Source: Chitinimonas_A lacunae (lineage in GTDB: Bacteria; Pseudomonadota; Gammaproteobacteria; Burkholderiales; Chitinimonadaceae). From it: DNA of 58,216 nt. The stretch is taken from contig NZ_JBHSBU010000003.1 of the NCBI RefSeq assembly GCF_042650885.1, forward strand, positions 1-58,216, written 5' to 3'. Positions 36,064-44,887 of this stretch are shown piece after piece (the first letter of the stretch is position 1; the number at the start of each line of letters is the position of its first letter). A program made the translations under genes and the position numbers. The notes beneath the pieces were generated by a model that did no database searches, had not been told where the DNA came from, and saw only the letters and a program-made list of their open reading frames with translations.

Positions 36064-36440
36064 AATTTTTCCTATCTTTATATGTCCAAGAAAAGAGGCG
36101 CCCTGTAAAGGCGGAATTATTTATTTCCTGGTGATGACTAAGCGTTGAGCGTGTGCAGAGGGCGCAGGAAGGCTGCGCGACAAAACGAAGGTTCTACCGA
36201 ATAGGTAGAAGTGGCGGGGCGACCAGAAGTGAGACCGCTGCCATATAAGGAAGTCGATAGACTGACTGCATGAAAAACCTTCCATCCTCAAACAAGTCAC
36301 CGACCAACGTCGGCAGATAATGCTCCACTCAGCAACAGCTGGACTGTCCCAAGCTGGGGGAATCTTCCCCTTCTACCTAATAGGTCGTAAGCAACCCGTC
36401 AGTAGTTTAGGGAGAAGCCATTTTTTTGTTACGCCACCAA
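36064..36440 (-). promoter_or_regulatory. Upstream region of the giant rhs with paired palindromes
   Basis: Non-coding. It contains TTCTACCGAATAGGTAGAA (36192..36210) and TTCTACCTAATAGGT (36371..36385), two near-identical palindromic blocks 179 bp apart. They could be operators of one regulator. I could not pick a convincing -35/-10. Confidence 0.45.
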
Positions 36441-36509
36441 GAATAACGTGAGGGGCGGTAAAAACAGCAGGCGAGTGCGCTTCCCGCGCTGTCTATGCCT
36501 ACCTGCGTA

Positions 36510-36640
36510 CGGATATCGTGTCGATGCGGTTGCCCATGGACCACCAACCCACCACTTGCCTCGAGAACAGGTCAACGATGATGGTCAAGTACCACCAGCT
36601 TTCGTGGGCTCGGCGGTGGGAAAGGGTGGTCACCTACGAT
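36510..36640 (-). mobile_element. IS3-family orfB fragment
   Basis: The minus frame reads TTLSHRRAHESWWYLTIIVD, then LFSRQVVGWWSMGNRIDTIS, the first D region of an IS3 integrase core. Sequence up to about 36750 may be a degenerate continuation. No ends are visible. Confidence 0.65.
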
Positions 36641-36976
36641 GGACTGGTCTTAGTGGTCGTGAACGAGCGTTGCAGAGGATTCGACGTGACAAAGCAGGTT
36701 TGTCCGCCGCGTGTGCCGAGCCGGGAACGCGTCGTATTTTCTGCACCCCAAAAATTTAATTTCGCGGCGATAAAAATGTGCCGAAGCGCTCGTTCGACCT
36801 TCTGGTCGTGGTTGCGAAGGATTTTATGCCCCCTCCCCCTGGACGTTAAACCGGAACCCCTCTTCCGACTTCCTGCAGAAATTTCTGCGGTTTTTCGAGA
36901 CTGATTTTTCTTAACTGATTGTTTTTGATCAAGGTTCAGTAAAACCGGAAGCGGAACCCCCTATAGGGCGCTGTGC
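36641..36976. other. Stretch without a recognisable gene
   Basis: Probably degenerate IS3 sequence up to ~36750, then AT-richer DNA with AAACCGGAA repeated in direct copies (36849 and 36942). Nothing else is seen. Confidence 0.4.
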
Positions 36977-37270
36977 CTAGCAAAAACTCGCGGGTCCGAT
37001 AGCCCGCAACAGTCCGAGACTCCCAGGGTCCCCTTGCTTTACTGCTGTCGATTGAGCTGATGGGCTGAGCGCTGGTTGTGGCTGCACGCTGCTGGTCGGC
37101 AATGTCGAGGGCTTGTAGGTAGGGAGGCGCCGCGTTGATGCAGTAGCGACATCAGCTCGATAGCGCGGGCCTGGATTAGGTCGATCTTCGGCGTTCGGCT
37201 CGATGTAGGCGCCGGGACGGAAGCCGGGGTCAGGGGTGAGGACGGGCAAGGTGACGACGAACGCTCGCAC
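36977..37270 (-). CDS. Hypothetical Pro-rich protein (97 residues)
   Basis: From GTG 37270: MRAFVVTLPVLTPDPGFRPG, then AYIEPNAEDRPNPGPRYRAD and a Ser/Pro-rich tail. No ribosome site stands out and no family is recognised. It may be the remains of a longer gene cut on the right. Weak. Confidence 0.3.
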   Translation of the reverse strand: MRAFVVTLPVLTPDPGFRPGAYIEPNAEDRPNPGPRYRADVATASTRRLPTYKPSTLPTSSVQPQPALSPSAQSTAVKQGDPGSLGLLRAIGPASFC

Positions 37271-37355
37271 CTATCACTGACGTTGTCGTCTACGCAGCTA
37301 GAGAGATATACGTCCTCCCGATTTCGCGTAGGAGCTCCTCCGTTAAAACGTAGGA

Positions 37356-37770
37356 GGGGGTACGTTCATGCGTAGGAGGTGGGGCAGCCTTAGCTTTGCT
37401 GATTTTTGTGATCGCGGCCGGCACCGGGCTTCTTCAGCATCATCGGTAAGGGGGGTAAAAACGGACTCCTTTGCCTGCGCATCGAAAGAGGGCCGTTTTT
37501 GGGCCTCTTCGCCATCATTTGAAGGAGTCCGTTTTTGGCCTCCTTTGATGGCGGTGTCCCAATCGAATTCTTCAGCGTGATGGTCGATGTAGTAGACGGG
37601 AATCTGGCGCGTCGCGCCTTTGCGCTCGCCGGTGTCCCGGATCGCCCCGGCGACGACCAGGTGACGACCAGGTGACGCATGCAGGTCTTAACGGTCTTGG
37701 TGTCGAGGCACGTCTTCTCGGCGAGGCCGGCAATCGACGGGTACGCCTCCCATACTTTGTTTGCCCATTT
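37356..37770 (-). pseudogene. Helix-turn-helix replication-type protein remnant
   Basis: One frame reads KVWEAYPSIAGLAEKTCLDT, then KTVKTCMRHLV, an HTH_36-like domain. An 11-bp tandem duplication (GTGACGACCAG, near 37650..37675) shifts the frame. It resumes as AGAIRDTGERKGATRQIPVY and a tail with GGQKRTPSNDGEEAQKRPSF to TAA at 37356. It resembles phage or island replication regulators. No intact start. Confidence 0.5.
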
Positions 37771-37774
37771 ACAA

Positions 37775-37977
37775 CTTCGTCGTCGAGCCAGCCAGCGGCA
37801 TTCAGACAGGTAACAGGGTGTGGGATGAATTGCCCGTTGTCGCGCTGCCAGTCTGAGGTCAGCATCAGGCGCCAGCTTCTGCCAAGCCTTCTGCGCCAGC
37901 GCTTTGCCTTTGCGCTTTTGGTAGACCGCCCAGAACGCATCGAGTTATCTATTGTGCGTAGCGTTTTGCGACGGCTG
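37775..37977 (-). pseudogene. Phage O-like replication protein, C-terminal part
   Basis: The frames give LDAFWAVYQKRKGKALAQKA-WQKLAPDA and, after a shift, DWQRDNGQFIPHPVTCLNAA-GWLDDEV. This is the FW-YP-R-GK ... GQFIPHP-TWLN-GRW-DE signature of phage-type DNA replication proteins. It belongs with 39237..39530 across the IS3 insertion. Confidence 0.55.
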
Positions 37978-38044
37978 AGCTGTAGTGGTCTAATTTGGCC
38001 GGACACCTCGATAGGTGGATGATTCACCAAGCGAGGAGAAATGG

Positions 38045-38341
38045 ATGAGTAAAAAGCGCAGAACGTTCGACGCGGAGTTCAAGCTCCAGGTCGTGAAGAT
38101 GATCAAGGACGAGGGGCTGAGTGTCGGCCAGGTTTGTCGTGACCTGGACCTTGGTGAGACGGCGGTCCGTCGCTGGCTGGGGCAGTTCGAGGCCGAGTTG
38201 TCGGGGCAGCGTGGAATCGGCAAGCCCCTGACGGCGGAGCGGCAGCGCATTCGAGCGCTGGAGGCGGAAGTGAGGCGGCTACGCGAGGACAACGCGCTGT
38301 TAAAAAAAGCATCGGCCTTCTTCGCCCGGGAACTGAAGTGA
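38045..38341 (+). CDS. IS3-family OrfA
   Basis: 98 residues from ATG 38045 (MSKKRRTFDAEFKLQVVKMI). GAGGAG lies about 12 bp upstream. It has an HTH (EGLSVGQVCRDLDLGETAVR) and a leucine zipper (IRALEAEVRRLREDNALLKK). OrfA binds the ends and regulates. The stretch TTAAAAAAAG at 38300 is a -1 slippery site; the -1 frame is open from there into orfB, so an OrfAB transposase can be made. Confidence 0.93.
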   Translation: MSKKRRTFDAEFKLQVVKMIKDEGLSVGQVCRDLDLGETAVRRWLGQFEAELSGQRGIGKPLTAERQRIRALEAEVRRLREDNALLKKASAFFARELK

Positions 38342-39225
38342 TCTACCGGCGCATCGCCCAACTGCAGAAGAAGGCCGGCAACGTGGCGAGGATGTGCGAG
38401 GTTCTGGGAGTGAGCCGGTCGGGTTACTACGCGGCTCAACGGCGCAGCGGCCGGAAAACCAAGGTATGCCCAGTCAGCGTCCGGCTGCAGGCGGCCTTTG
38501 TCCGTTCAGGGCGTTGCTATGGTAGTCGGCGTTTGCAGGCGACGCTGCGTAGCGAAGGGATCGAGCTGGGCCGCCACCGGGTGCGTCGTCTTATGCGTGC
38601 TCACGGGTTGCAGGCCACTTGGAAACGCAAATTCCGTCACACGACGGACAGCCGGCACGGCCTGCCCACGGCGGCCAATGTGCTGGACCGGCATTTCGAA
38701 CCAGCGGCGCCTAACCAAGCTTGGGCGTCCGACATAACCTATCTACGCACACGCAGCGGCTGGCTCTACTTGGCCGCCGTGATGGACCTCTTCTCGCGCA
38801 AGATCGTCGGCTGGGCCATGGCGCCGACGATGCCAGCCGAACTGGTCTGTTCCGCGCTGCAGAGGGCTATCACCCAGCGTTGCCCAGCACCCGGTCTGAT
38901 CGTGCATTCTGACCGAGGCAGCCAGTATGCCAGCGAGGCTCACCGCCGCCTGCTCGAACGCCATGGCTTGCGCGCGAGCATGAGCCGAAAAGGCAACTGC
39001 TGGGATAACGCCGTGATGGAACGCTTCTTCCTGAACCTCAAGATGGAACGGGTCTGGCAGCGTGACTATGCCAACCAGGCTGAGGCTAAACGCGACGTCA
39101 CCGACTACATCGTCGGCTTCTACAACAGCGTGCGCCGGCACTCGAAACGGGGCTATCTGTCGCCCAACGCTTATGAGCGTAACTGGACAGAAAAACACCC
39201 TATCGTCGTGTCCGAAAATACTTGA
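38338..39225 (+). CDS. IS3-family OrfB transposase
   Basis: 295 residues with the HTH_21 part (GRCYGSRRLQATLRSEGIEL) and a full rve core. The D, D and E are in ASDITYLRTRSGWLYL, IVHSDRGSQYASE and DNAVMERFFLNLKMER. It overlaps the orfA stop by 4 bases at GTG 38338. It is probably produced mainly as the OrfAB fusion by -1 frameshifting. All catalytic residues are present. Confidence 0.95.
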   Translation: MIYRRIAQLQKKAGNVARMCEVLGVSRSGYYAAQRRSGRKTKVCPVSVRLQAAFVRSGRCYGSRRLQATLRSEGIELGRHRVRRLMRAHGLQATWKRKFRHTTDSRHGLPTAANVLDRHFEPAAPNQAWASDITYLRTRSGWLYLAAVMDLFSRKIVGWAMAPTMPAELVCSALQRAITQRCPAPGLIVHSDRGSQYASEAHRRLLERHGLRASMSRKGNCWDNAVMERFFLNLKMERVWQRDYANQAEAKRDVTDYIVGFYNSVRRHSKRGYLSPNAYERNWTEKHPIVVSENT

Positions 39226-39236
39226 CCACCACAAGC

Positions 39237-39530
39237 GTAGCGTTTTGCTACGTTCGTAGTGGTCGGCGTAGCGTTTTGCCACGGGGAGAAGTCCCACTTC
39301 ATCGGGTCGTTGATCGCGACGATTTGACCGTAACCCCCTTTGTGCGCCGTGATGACCTGGGCCTCCACCAGCGCATGAAATGCCTTCGACGCATCGATCG
39401 GGGCGGTGGATGCCGGCCAAGTCTGCAAGCTGCTGAATCGTGCAGTCGTCGCCCTCAGCCTTGCCGTAGCTGCATGCATGCCCTGCTGCCTTCGCATCGC
39501 AGAAAAAATCTTCCATTTCGCGGCCATGCG
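39237..39530 (-). pseudogene. Phage O-like replication protein, N-terminal part
   Basis: It reads EMEDFFCDAKAAGHACSYGK, AEGDDCTIQQLADLAGIHR, then after a small shift ASKAFHALVEAQVITAHKGG, YGQIVAINDPMKWDFSPW and the repeat-rich VAKRYADHYERSKTLR. With the IS removed the frame continues SAVAKRYAQ and stops. It is an HTH-type replication initiator, inactivated by frameshifts and the IS3. Confidence 0.55.
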
Positions 39531-39922
39531 TAAAAAGGGGCGGATGCGGTTCCTTGGGTGAAAAGCCCTGAAGATTTGACCCCCCTCCCTTCCACACGGC
39601 TTCTGACCGGTCGGTTGCGCCGGCAGTCGTCTGCGTCTCGGTTGCGGCGGATGCTCGACGCTGCGTAGAACTTCGATGTCGTCGGTTTTTCCCGTTGTGG
39701 TGGTAGGGGCGCCCGCGTGTGAAATCCGCCTCGTTATGCAAGCGTTGGAGAGGAAGGGCCGCGGAGACGCTGCTTACCCCACCCATAAGGAAGGAGGAAG
39801 GAAGAGGAGAAGAGGCAGAAGGCAGGAGTATTAACCTCTGACTTCCTGCTGGACATTGTGGCTGTAAGCCAGCTGTTATGCGGGTTACAGCTGATCTTCC
39901 TTGTTTCTCGCAGGAACAGGCG
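39531..39922. other. Stretch without a clear gene
   Basis: It may include the lost 5' region of the O-like gene on the minus strand. A purine-rich tract (GGAAGGAGGAAGGAAGAGGA, ~39790) stands out. Nothing else is supported. Confidence 0.4.
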
Positions 39923-41395
39923 TTACAGGGCGGAAATGTCGAGCACCAGGGCATATCCGGTCTCTTTCAGAATGACCGTTTCCAGTTCGTGCTTGTCCGG
40001 TGCCGTTCGACAGGTCAGCCCATCATGCTGAAGCAACACCACCTCGTCGTTAAGCTGCTTCATCAGGACGCTGAGCACCTTGGCCTCGGCGCCTTGAAGA
40101 AGGTGGGCCAGGATCTGTTTTGGGTTGGCCGTGTTGCGGATTTCGTTGCCAAAGTCATTGACCAGTACCTGTTTCTTACGTGAGCGTTTTTGGTAAGCGG
40201 CGATGGTGACTTGTTTGGCCCGTTTCAAATCCTGCTGTAAGGCGATGACCGGTTCAAAACGCATGACATGTTCTACGGCCTCCTGGCCGATCTGCCGCGA
40301 GATTGCCAAGTATTTCTGGTCGATCTTCGCCGAGAGCGTGGCGCCATAGATCAATGCTGTCAGAACGAATTTCGCGTCGTCTTCACTGATCGCTGCGGTG
40401 TGTGCCAGGTCGCGACGAACTTGTTTCTTATGGGCAAGGTAGTAACCGATCGCGGGCACCTGCAATCCTTCCCGCGTAGCCATCTGTGCGAGCAGTGTCC
40501 AATGGCAGTTCTCGATGTCGAGGTCGAAGAACCCCGTGAACGCGGCACGGCGCACTTCTCCGTAACAAGTCTGCAGATTAAACAGGCCATCTGCGTAAAG
40601 CCTGCCGGCTTCACTCTCGACATACCGCGTTGGGATAACAAAACCGGCGGAAGGGGTTTGCCGTGCAATGTCGCGTAGCGCCACCGCTTGGATTTGCACG
40701 TTTCTGACGCGATTGGGGGTGTACCAGTAGTCTTGGCGCTGGCGATGCCGGTAGCGAAGATCCTGCCATTTTTCTGCAGCCCATTCGAACCGTGGCGGAC
40801 AACATCGATGTTTCAGCCACATACTCGCGGCTTCGTCGAAGGCCTGTAGCGCTTCATCATTGATCGGGACGGCGGCGCTGATGAGATGGCGGGGATGCTT
40901 GGCGGTTCGGCCTGTTCGGGTTTTCGAGCTGATGCCGTCGGACTGTAGGCGATAAGCCGTGCCATCTGCATTGATGAGGCCTGTCGTTGACTTCTCTGGG
41001 GCGGTAGCGTGAGGTTGTCGAGCACGCTGTACATAGTGATCGATCAGCTTCTTGCTGGTGGTGGTCAGCGCCCAGCCTTGTGTTCGCTTCCCAATGATGG
41101 CGCGGGTTTTCAGCATGAACCAGTTCAGGGCTGCGTTGATCTCGTTGAACCGCTTGGCGCTGCCGAATATCTCTTGCTTCTGCTCCCAAGGAAACTGAAC
41201 GAGTCCATTCTCCCCTCGCCGATGATCATTGCGCCGGAGGGCACACCCCCATAACACGGCAGCTAAATAGGCCTTTTCGTGAGAGGCGAGCGTGTTGAAC
41301 GCAGGGCAGGTCTGCTCAATAAGCTGATCGAAATGACGGCTTCGATAGCCAAGGCCTTCAAGGCCGATCTTTTTGTTATGACGTGGTGTGGTCAA
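39923..41395 (-). CDS. Putative divergent family A DNA polymerase-like protein
   Basis: 490 residues, intact. TTG 41395 (MTTPRHNKKIGLEGLG) follows AAGGAG by 6 bases. I do not recognise a named family. Three ordered motifs suggest a polymerase palm. Motif A-like GFFDLDIENCHWTLLAQMA is at ~292-310. A finger helix AKFVLTALIYGAT has the K-x7-YG spacing of the Pol I O-helix (~349-361), though Glu stands where Pol I has Arg. Motif C-like VVLLQHDGLTC (~457-467) stands for HDE. LYADGLFNLQTCYGEVRRAA before motif A fits a template-binding stretch. It lies beside decayed replication genes, so it may be a second replicase. The assignment is an inference. Confidence 0.5.
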   Translation of the reverse strand: MTTPRHNKKIGLEGLGYRSRHFDQLIEQTCPAFNTLASHEKAYLAAVLWGCALRRNDHRRGENGLVQFPWEQKQEIFGSAKRFNEINAALNWFMLKTRAIIGKRTQGWALTTTSKKLIDHYVQRARQPHATAPEKSTTGLINADGTAYRLQSDGISSKTRTGRTAKHPRHLISAAVPINDEALQAFDEAASMWLKHRCCPPRFEWAAEKWQDLRYRHRQRQDYWYTPNRVRNVQIQAVALRDIARQTPSAGFVIPTRYVESEAGRLYADGLFNLQTCYGEVRRAAFTGFFDLDIENCHWTLLAQMATREGLQVPAIGYYLAHKKQVRRDLAHTAAISEDDAKFVLTALIYGATLSAKIDQKYLAISRQIGQEAVEHVMRFEPVIALQQDLKRAKQVTIAAYQKRSRKKQVLVNDFGNEIRNTANPKQILAHLLQGAEAKVLSVLMKQLNDEVVLLQHDGLTCRTAPDKHELETVILKETGYALVLDISAL

Positions 41396-41703
41396 TGACT
41401 TCTCCTTTGGCGAACTCAGGTTCAGTCAGAGAGGGTAGCAATACGATCTGGCGTTTTGTTCCGAACTGAATTCTGTCTGCTCTGGCCATCTTTTTCTGCC
41501 TTCGCGGGTAGCGAAGGTCGTGTCAGGCGTAAGGTGAGTTCCGTAGCTTCCTCTGCCTAGGCGCAATGGTACGCACAGCTCGCCAACACGCACTCACCGC
41601 TAGTCACTTATGAAACCAGCACCTGCTTCCTGCCCGTCCTGGGGGGAAAGACGCCGGACAGGGGTTGGATACATCTCAATAACTGCCTATGTCCCACAAA
41701 CGA
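41396..41703. other. Intergenic region upstream of the polymerase-like gene
   Basis: No coding region. It should hold the promoter for the minus-strand gene; GGTTCAGTCAGAGAGGG and a CTTCGCGGGTAGCGAAG hairpin (~41502..41518) are seen. Confidence 0.4.
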
Positions 41704-42160
41704 TCATTGACCATGATGACTTCGATGCTCGCTTGCTACCTGATGCATCAGCCAGTGTACAGCGTAGGGCGTCAGCACCCAGCCATAGAACGCCTGTCGC
41801 ACCAGTTCGGGTGTCTTGAACGGTAGTGTGCGGCGTCCCTGCTGCAGATGGGGCTTGAGCTGCTCGACCATTGCCTCGACCTGCCAACGCGCGTGATAGT
41901 ACGCCGCCAGCTCGGCAACTGGAGAGGTCTCGGCCAATGGCAAGGTGATCAGCAGGCGATAGCGGGTCAATTCGCCACTGGGCCTGGCTAGGCTGTACTC
42001 GATGACCTGTACCGGGATGCCGTCTACTTTCCGTCGACGTACCTTGTCATCCGGATATAAGCCAAAGTGGTCAGGTCTTGTAGTTTGCAAACCATAGGGA
42101 CAGACCACGATTTCCCCGGCTTCGAGCCGGTGCCGGATTCCCCCGCCCCGGCTTTTTTGC
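41704..42160 (-). pseudogene. IS4-family transposase, C-terminal fragment
   Basis: RHRLEAGEIVVCPYGLQTTR, then YRLLITLPLAETSPVAELAA, YYHARWQVEAMVEQLKPHLQ and QAFYGWVLTPYAVHWLMHQV match the end of IS4-like transposases, with the YxxRWxxE---K signature. The start and the inverted ends are missing. Confidence 0.8.
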
Positions 42161-42478
42161 TGCCTCCGCTGTTCTAGGTCTGTTCTACGAACGCACCTAG
42201 AACAGTCGACTCGTAAAATCTATGTGTTTGATAAAAATCCTATTAAATCAATATTTTGGCTGATATTGCGGGAGACCCGCGCCCCTTCATGTCCATCTCA
42301 TGTCCATCACACATCACGCAACGGCGTTGCGGCTCGTGACACCGCATTGCTACGGACTCAGCGGTGAATGTCACTATGGCTTTATCGTAAATTCACTAGT
42401 GATATAAAACAGCCTGCAGTGGTAGGCTACAAGCAGATTTATACTGACATTCATTGTTAACGTAAGCCCAGTCTGCCT
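42161..42478. other. AT-rich intergenic region before the RHH gene
   Basis: No gene. It includes a repeated CATGTCCATC (42288 and 42299 approx.) and AT-rich blocks such as ATCAATATTTTGGCTGATAT. It may be a promoter or origin-type sequence. Confidence 0.4.
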
Positions 42479-42811
42479 ATGCGCAAATCTCTACCCATCT
42501 CGATCTACGCTGATCCCGCCACCAAGGCCCAGTTGCAGCAATGGGCCGGTGAGCGGCGCATGAACTTGTCGGAATACTGTATGTACCTTATCGCCAAGGG
42601 CTTGGCGGCTGACGAGATCACTAAGGGGGTTGAACGCCTCCGCGATGCCTATAGCGCCCCCGCGCTGGATGCTGTGCTGCGTGAACTGCTGGCCATCCGT
42701 TATATGGTGGAGCACCACGCCAAGGGCGACATTCGCTTCCCCATCGCCTTAGCTAGCGATGCCAACGCTTATGCCGATAAAGAGCTAGCTAAGCGTCAAG
42801 CCGCTGAGTAG
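42479..42811 (+). CDS. Ribbon-helix-helix DNA-binding protein
   Basis: 110 residues. MRKSLPISIYADPATKAQLQ, then QWAGERRMNLSEYCMYLIAK fits the RHH fold (strand, then two helices) as in CopG or MobC-like plasmid proteins. The C-terminal half (YSAPALDAVLRELLAIRYMV) is helical and may oligomerise. There is no strong ribosome site. Possible roles are copy control, mobilisation accessory or repressor. No relaxase is seen nearby, so a MobC role is unproven. Confidence 0.6.
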   Translation: MRKSLPISIYADPATKAQLQQWAGERRMNLSEYCMYLIAKGLAADEITKGVERLRDAYSAPALDAVLRELLAIRYMVEHHAKGDIRFPIALASDANAYADKELAKRQAAE

Positions 42812-42845
42812 GACCGCTAACCATGAATGTCGCACTGGCTGAGCG

Positions 42846-43565
42846 TTGCGGCCTGCTATCTGCCGCTGTCGCAGCTTTAGTGCGCTTTGCCGCTACCTGC
42901 TCGGCAAGCAGTGGCAAACCCGTGAATCTGCCAACTTGGATAAAATGGCTGTTTACTTCGCGCCCACTTACGCCTGGCTGCAACATATGCTGTATCACCT
43001 CAAGCCCAGCGGCCGTGCCGGCATCGTACTGGCCAACGGCAGCATGAGTTCCAGCCAGAACAGCGAGGGCGACATCCGCCGCGCCATGGTCGATGCCGAC
43101 GTGGTGGAAGTGATGGTGGCTTTGCCCGGCCAGCTGTTCTTCAACACGCAGATTCCTGCCTGCCTATGGTTCTTGGCCAAGCAGAAAACCCTCCGCAAGG
43201 GCGAAGTGCTGTTCATTGATGCCCGCAAGCTTGGCCGCATGATTAGCCGTGTGCAGGCCGAACTCACCGAAGAGACCATTGATCGTATTGCTGCCACCGT
43301 GGCGGCATGGCGGGGCGACAGTGCCGAGGTCTACGCCGACATCCCTGGTTATTGCCGCAGCGTGACGCTGGCCGAGATTGCCGAGCACGGCCACGTCCTT
43401 ACGCCGGGGCGCTATGTGGGTGTCGAGGAAGTCGAAGACGACGACGAAGCCTTTGCTGACAAGATGCATAAGCTCACCGAGAAGCTGGGCGAGCAGATGG
43501 CAAAGGGTGCAGAACTGGACCAGTTGATTCGGCAGAAGCTGAGGGGGCTGGGGTATGAGTTCTGA
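42846..43565 (+). pseudogene. hsdM: Type I methyltransferase HsdM, C-terminal half only
   Basis: Real HsdM similarity starts near 42972: AWLQHMLYHLKPSGRAGIVL, NGSMSSSQNSEGDIRRAMVD and QLFFNTQIPACLWFLAK, and continues to the C-terminus (MAKGAELDQLIRQKLRGLGY). The first ~300 residues of a normal ~520-residue HsdM are missing, including the SAM-binding motif and the NPPF catalytic motif. The upstream 120 bases are unrelated. It overlaps hsdS by 11 bp as in intact operons. Without a complete HsdM from elsewhere it cannot methylate. Confidence 0.88.
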
Positions 43566-44880
43566 GTGGCCAATGATGCGTCTGGACCAAATTGCTGAGA
43601 TAAACCCACCGCGTAAGGTGCGTAAGGGGGACATCGTACCTTTTGTGGAAATGGCCGCGCTTCCTCAATGCTCACGAGACATTGGCGTGGACAGTGTGTT
43701 GAGGCGTGAGGCCAAGGGTGCTGGAGCGCACTTTAGAAATGGCGACACGCTACTTGCACGAATTACGCCTTGCCTTGAGAACGGTAAAACAGCACAAGTT
43801 AGATGCTTGGATGACTTTGTTGTCGGCGAGGGGTCGACTGAATTCATTGTTCTTTGTGGTAAGAATCCGGCCGAAAACGACTTCATATATTACCTCTGCC
43901 GAACTCCTGCTTTCCGGGAGTACGCGATCAGTCGTATGGAAGGCACATCAGGCCGTCAGCGTGTTTCTTGGCAGTCGATTGCCGCATATGAGTTTGCGTC
44001 TCCACCACCAAATGAACGAAAAGCTGCTGCAGCAATATTGTCTGGCCTCGATGACCGCATCACTCTCTTGCGCGAAACCAATGCCACGCTGGAAGCCATC
44101 GCGCAGGCGCTGTTCAAGTCCTGGTTCGTCGATTTCGACCCCGTCCGAGCCAAGCAGGAAGGCCGTGCGCCTGAAGGCATGGATGAAGCCACCGCTGCGC
44201 TGTTTCCCGATCGGTTTGAAGAGTCGGAACCCGTACCACAAGGGTGGCGATTTGACAGTTTGGGGAGTTGGTTGTCGGTACTTGAGACGGGAAGAAGACC
44301 AAAGGGTGGTGTTGGTGCTATTGAAGAGGGTATCCCCAGTATCGGGGCGGAAAGCATTACACGAATTGGCCAGTTCGATTACTCAAAGACTAAGTATGTC
44401 TCCGAGGAGTTTTTCGAAAAGATGAAATCCGGCGCACTAGAGTCACATGACGTTTTGCTCTACAAGGACGGAGGAAAGCCAGGGGTATTCTTGCCCCGCG
44501 TATCGATGTTCGGCGACGGATTTCCATTCGAAACCTGTGGGATTAACGAGCACGTCTTTAGGGTGAGATTGAATCCTCCTTTTAATCAAACGTTCCTCTA
44601 TCTTTGGTTGTGGAGCGATTCAATCATGCACGAACTCAAGCATCGAGGCGGCAAAGCGGCAATCCCAGGAATCAATCAGGCTGACGTTAAAGAGCAAAGA
44701 CTGCTGGTGCCAAGCGACAAAGTGCTTAGTAGGTTTGATGAACTCTCGGCGCCCTTGGTTACCAAGATATTTAGCAATGCAAAGCGGATTCAAGCTCTTT
44801 CCTCAGTTCGGGATGCGCTCCTCCCACGCCTGATTTCCGGCCAACTCCGCCTGCCCCAGGCCGAAGTGCTCACCGCCTAA
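43555..44880 (+). CDS. hsdS: Type I restriction specificity subunit HsdS
   Basis: 441 residues. It chooses the DNA target for the HsdM2S and HsdR complex. Target recognition domain 1 (~1-150) starts EWPMMRLDQIAEINPPRKVR. The central conserved helix is AAAAILSGLDDRITLLRETN, followed by ALFKSWFVDFDPVRAKQEG. Domain 2 (~225-385) starts VPQGWRFDSLGSWLSVLETG. The distal conserved helix is IQALSSVRDALLPRLISGQL. ATG 43555 lies within the hsdM end (ATGAG). Domain 1 is AT-richer than its neighbours, common for exchanged recognition domains. Intact. Confidence 0.95.
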   Translation: MSSEWPMMRLDQIAEINPPRKVRKGDIVPFVEMAALPQCSRDIGVDSVLRREAKGAGAHFRNGDTLLARITPCLENGKTAQVRCLDDFVVGEGSTEFIVLCGKNPAENDFIYYLCRTPAFREYAISRMEGTSGRQRVSWQSIAAYEFASPPPNERKAAAAILSGLDDRITLLRETNATLEAIAQALFKSWFVDFDPVRAKQEGRAPEGMDEATAALFPDRFEESEPVPQGWRFDSLGSWLSVLETGRRPKGGVGAIEEGIPSIGAESITRIGQFDYSKTKYVSEEFFEKMKSGALESHDVLLYKDGGKPGVFLPRVSMFGDGFPFETCGINEHVFRVRLNPPFNQTFLYLWLWSDSIMHELKHRGGKAAIPGINQADVKEQRLLVPSDKVLSRFDELSAPLVTKIFSNAKRIQALSSVRDALLPRLISGQLRLPQAEVLTA

Positions 44881-44887
44881 AGACACC

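Larger units (their letters stand above)
37981..39233 (+). mobile_element. Intact IS3-family insertion sequence
   Basis: 1253 bp, ends TGTAGTGGTC... and ...GACCACCACA, flanked by a 3-bp duplication AGC (37978..37980 and 39234..39236). It carries orfA and orfB with a frameshift signal. It splits the decayed O-like replication gene. Confidence 0.93.

Noticed and set aside
37957..39283. CGTAGCGTTTTGC-ACG copies as replication iterons
   Set aside because: They encode repeated VAKRYA/SKTLR peptides of a replication protein, and their spacing (23 and 31 bp) is irregular.
38743..39954. 403-residue minus-strand open frame
   Set aside because: Its second half is antisense to the IS3 orfB. Only its first part overlaps the decayed replication gene, which is described as a pseudogene.
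42479..42811. MobC and thus a mobilisable plasmid
   Set aside because: The fold is only generic ribbon-helix-helix, and no relaxase, oriT-like nick site or coupling protein was found in the window.
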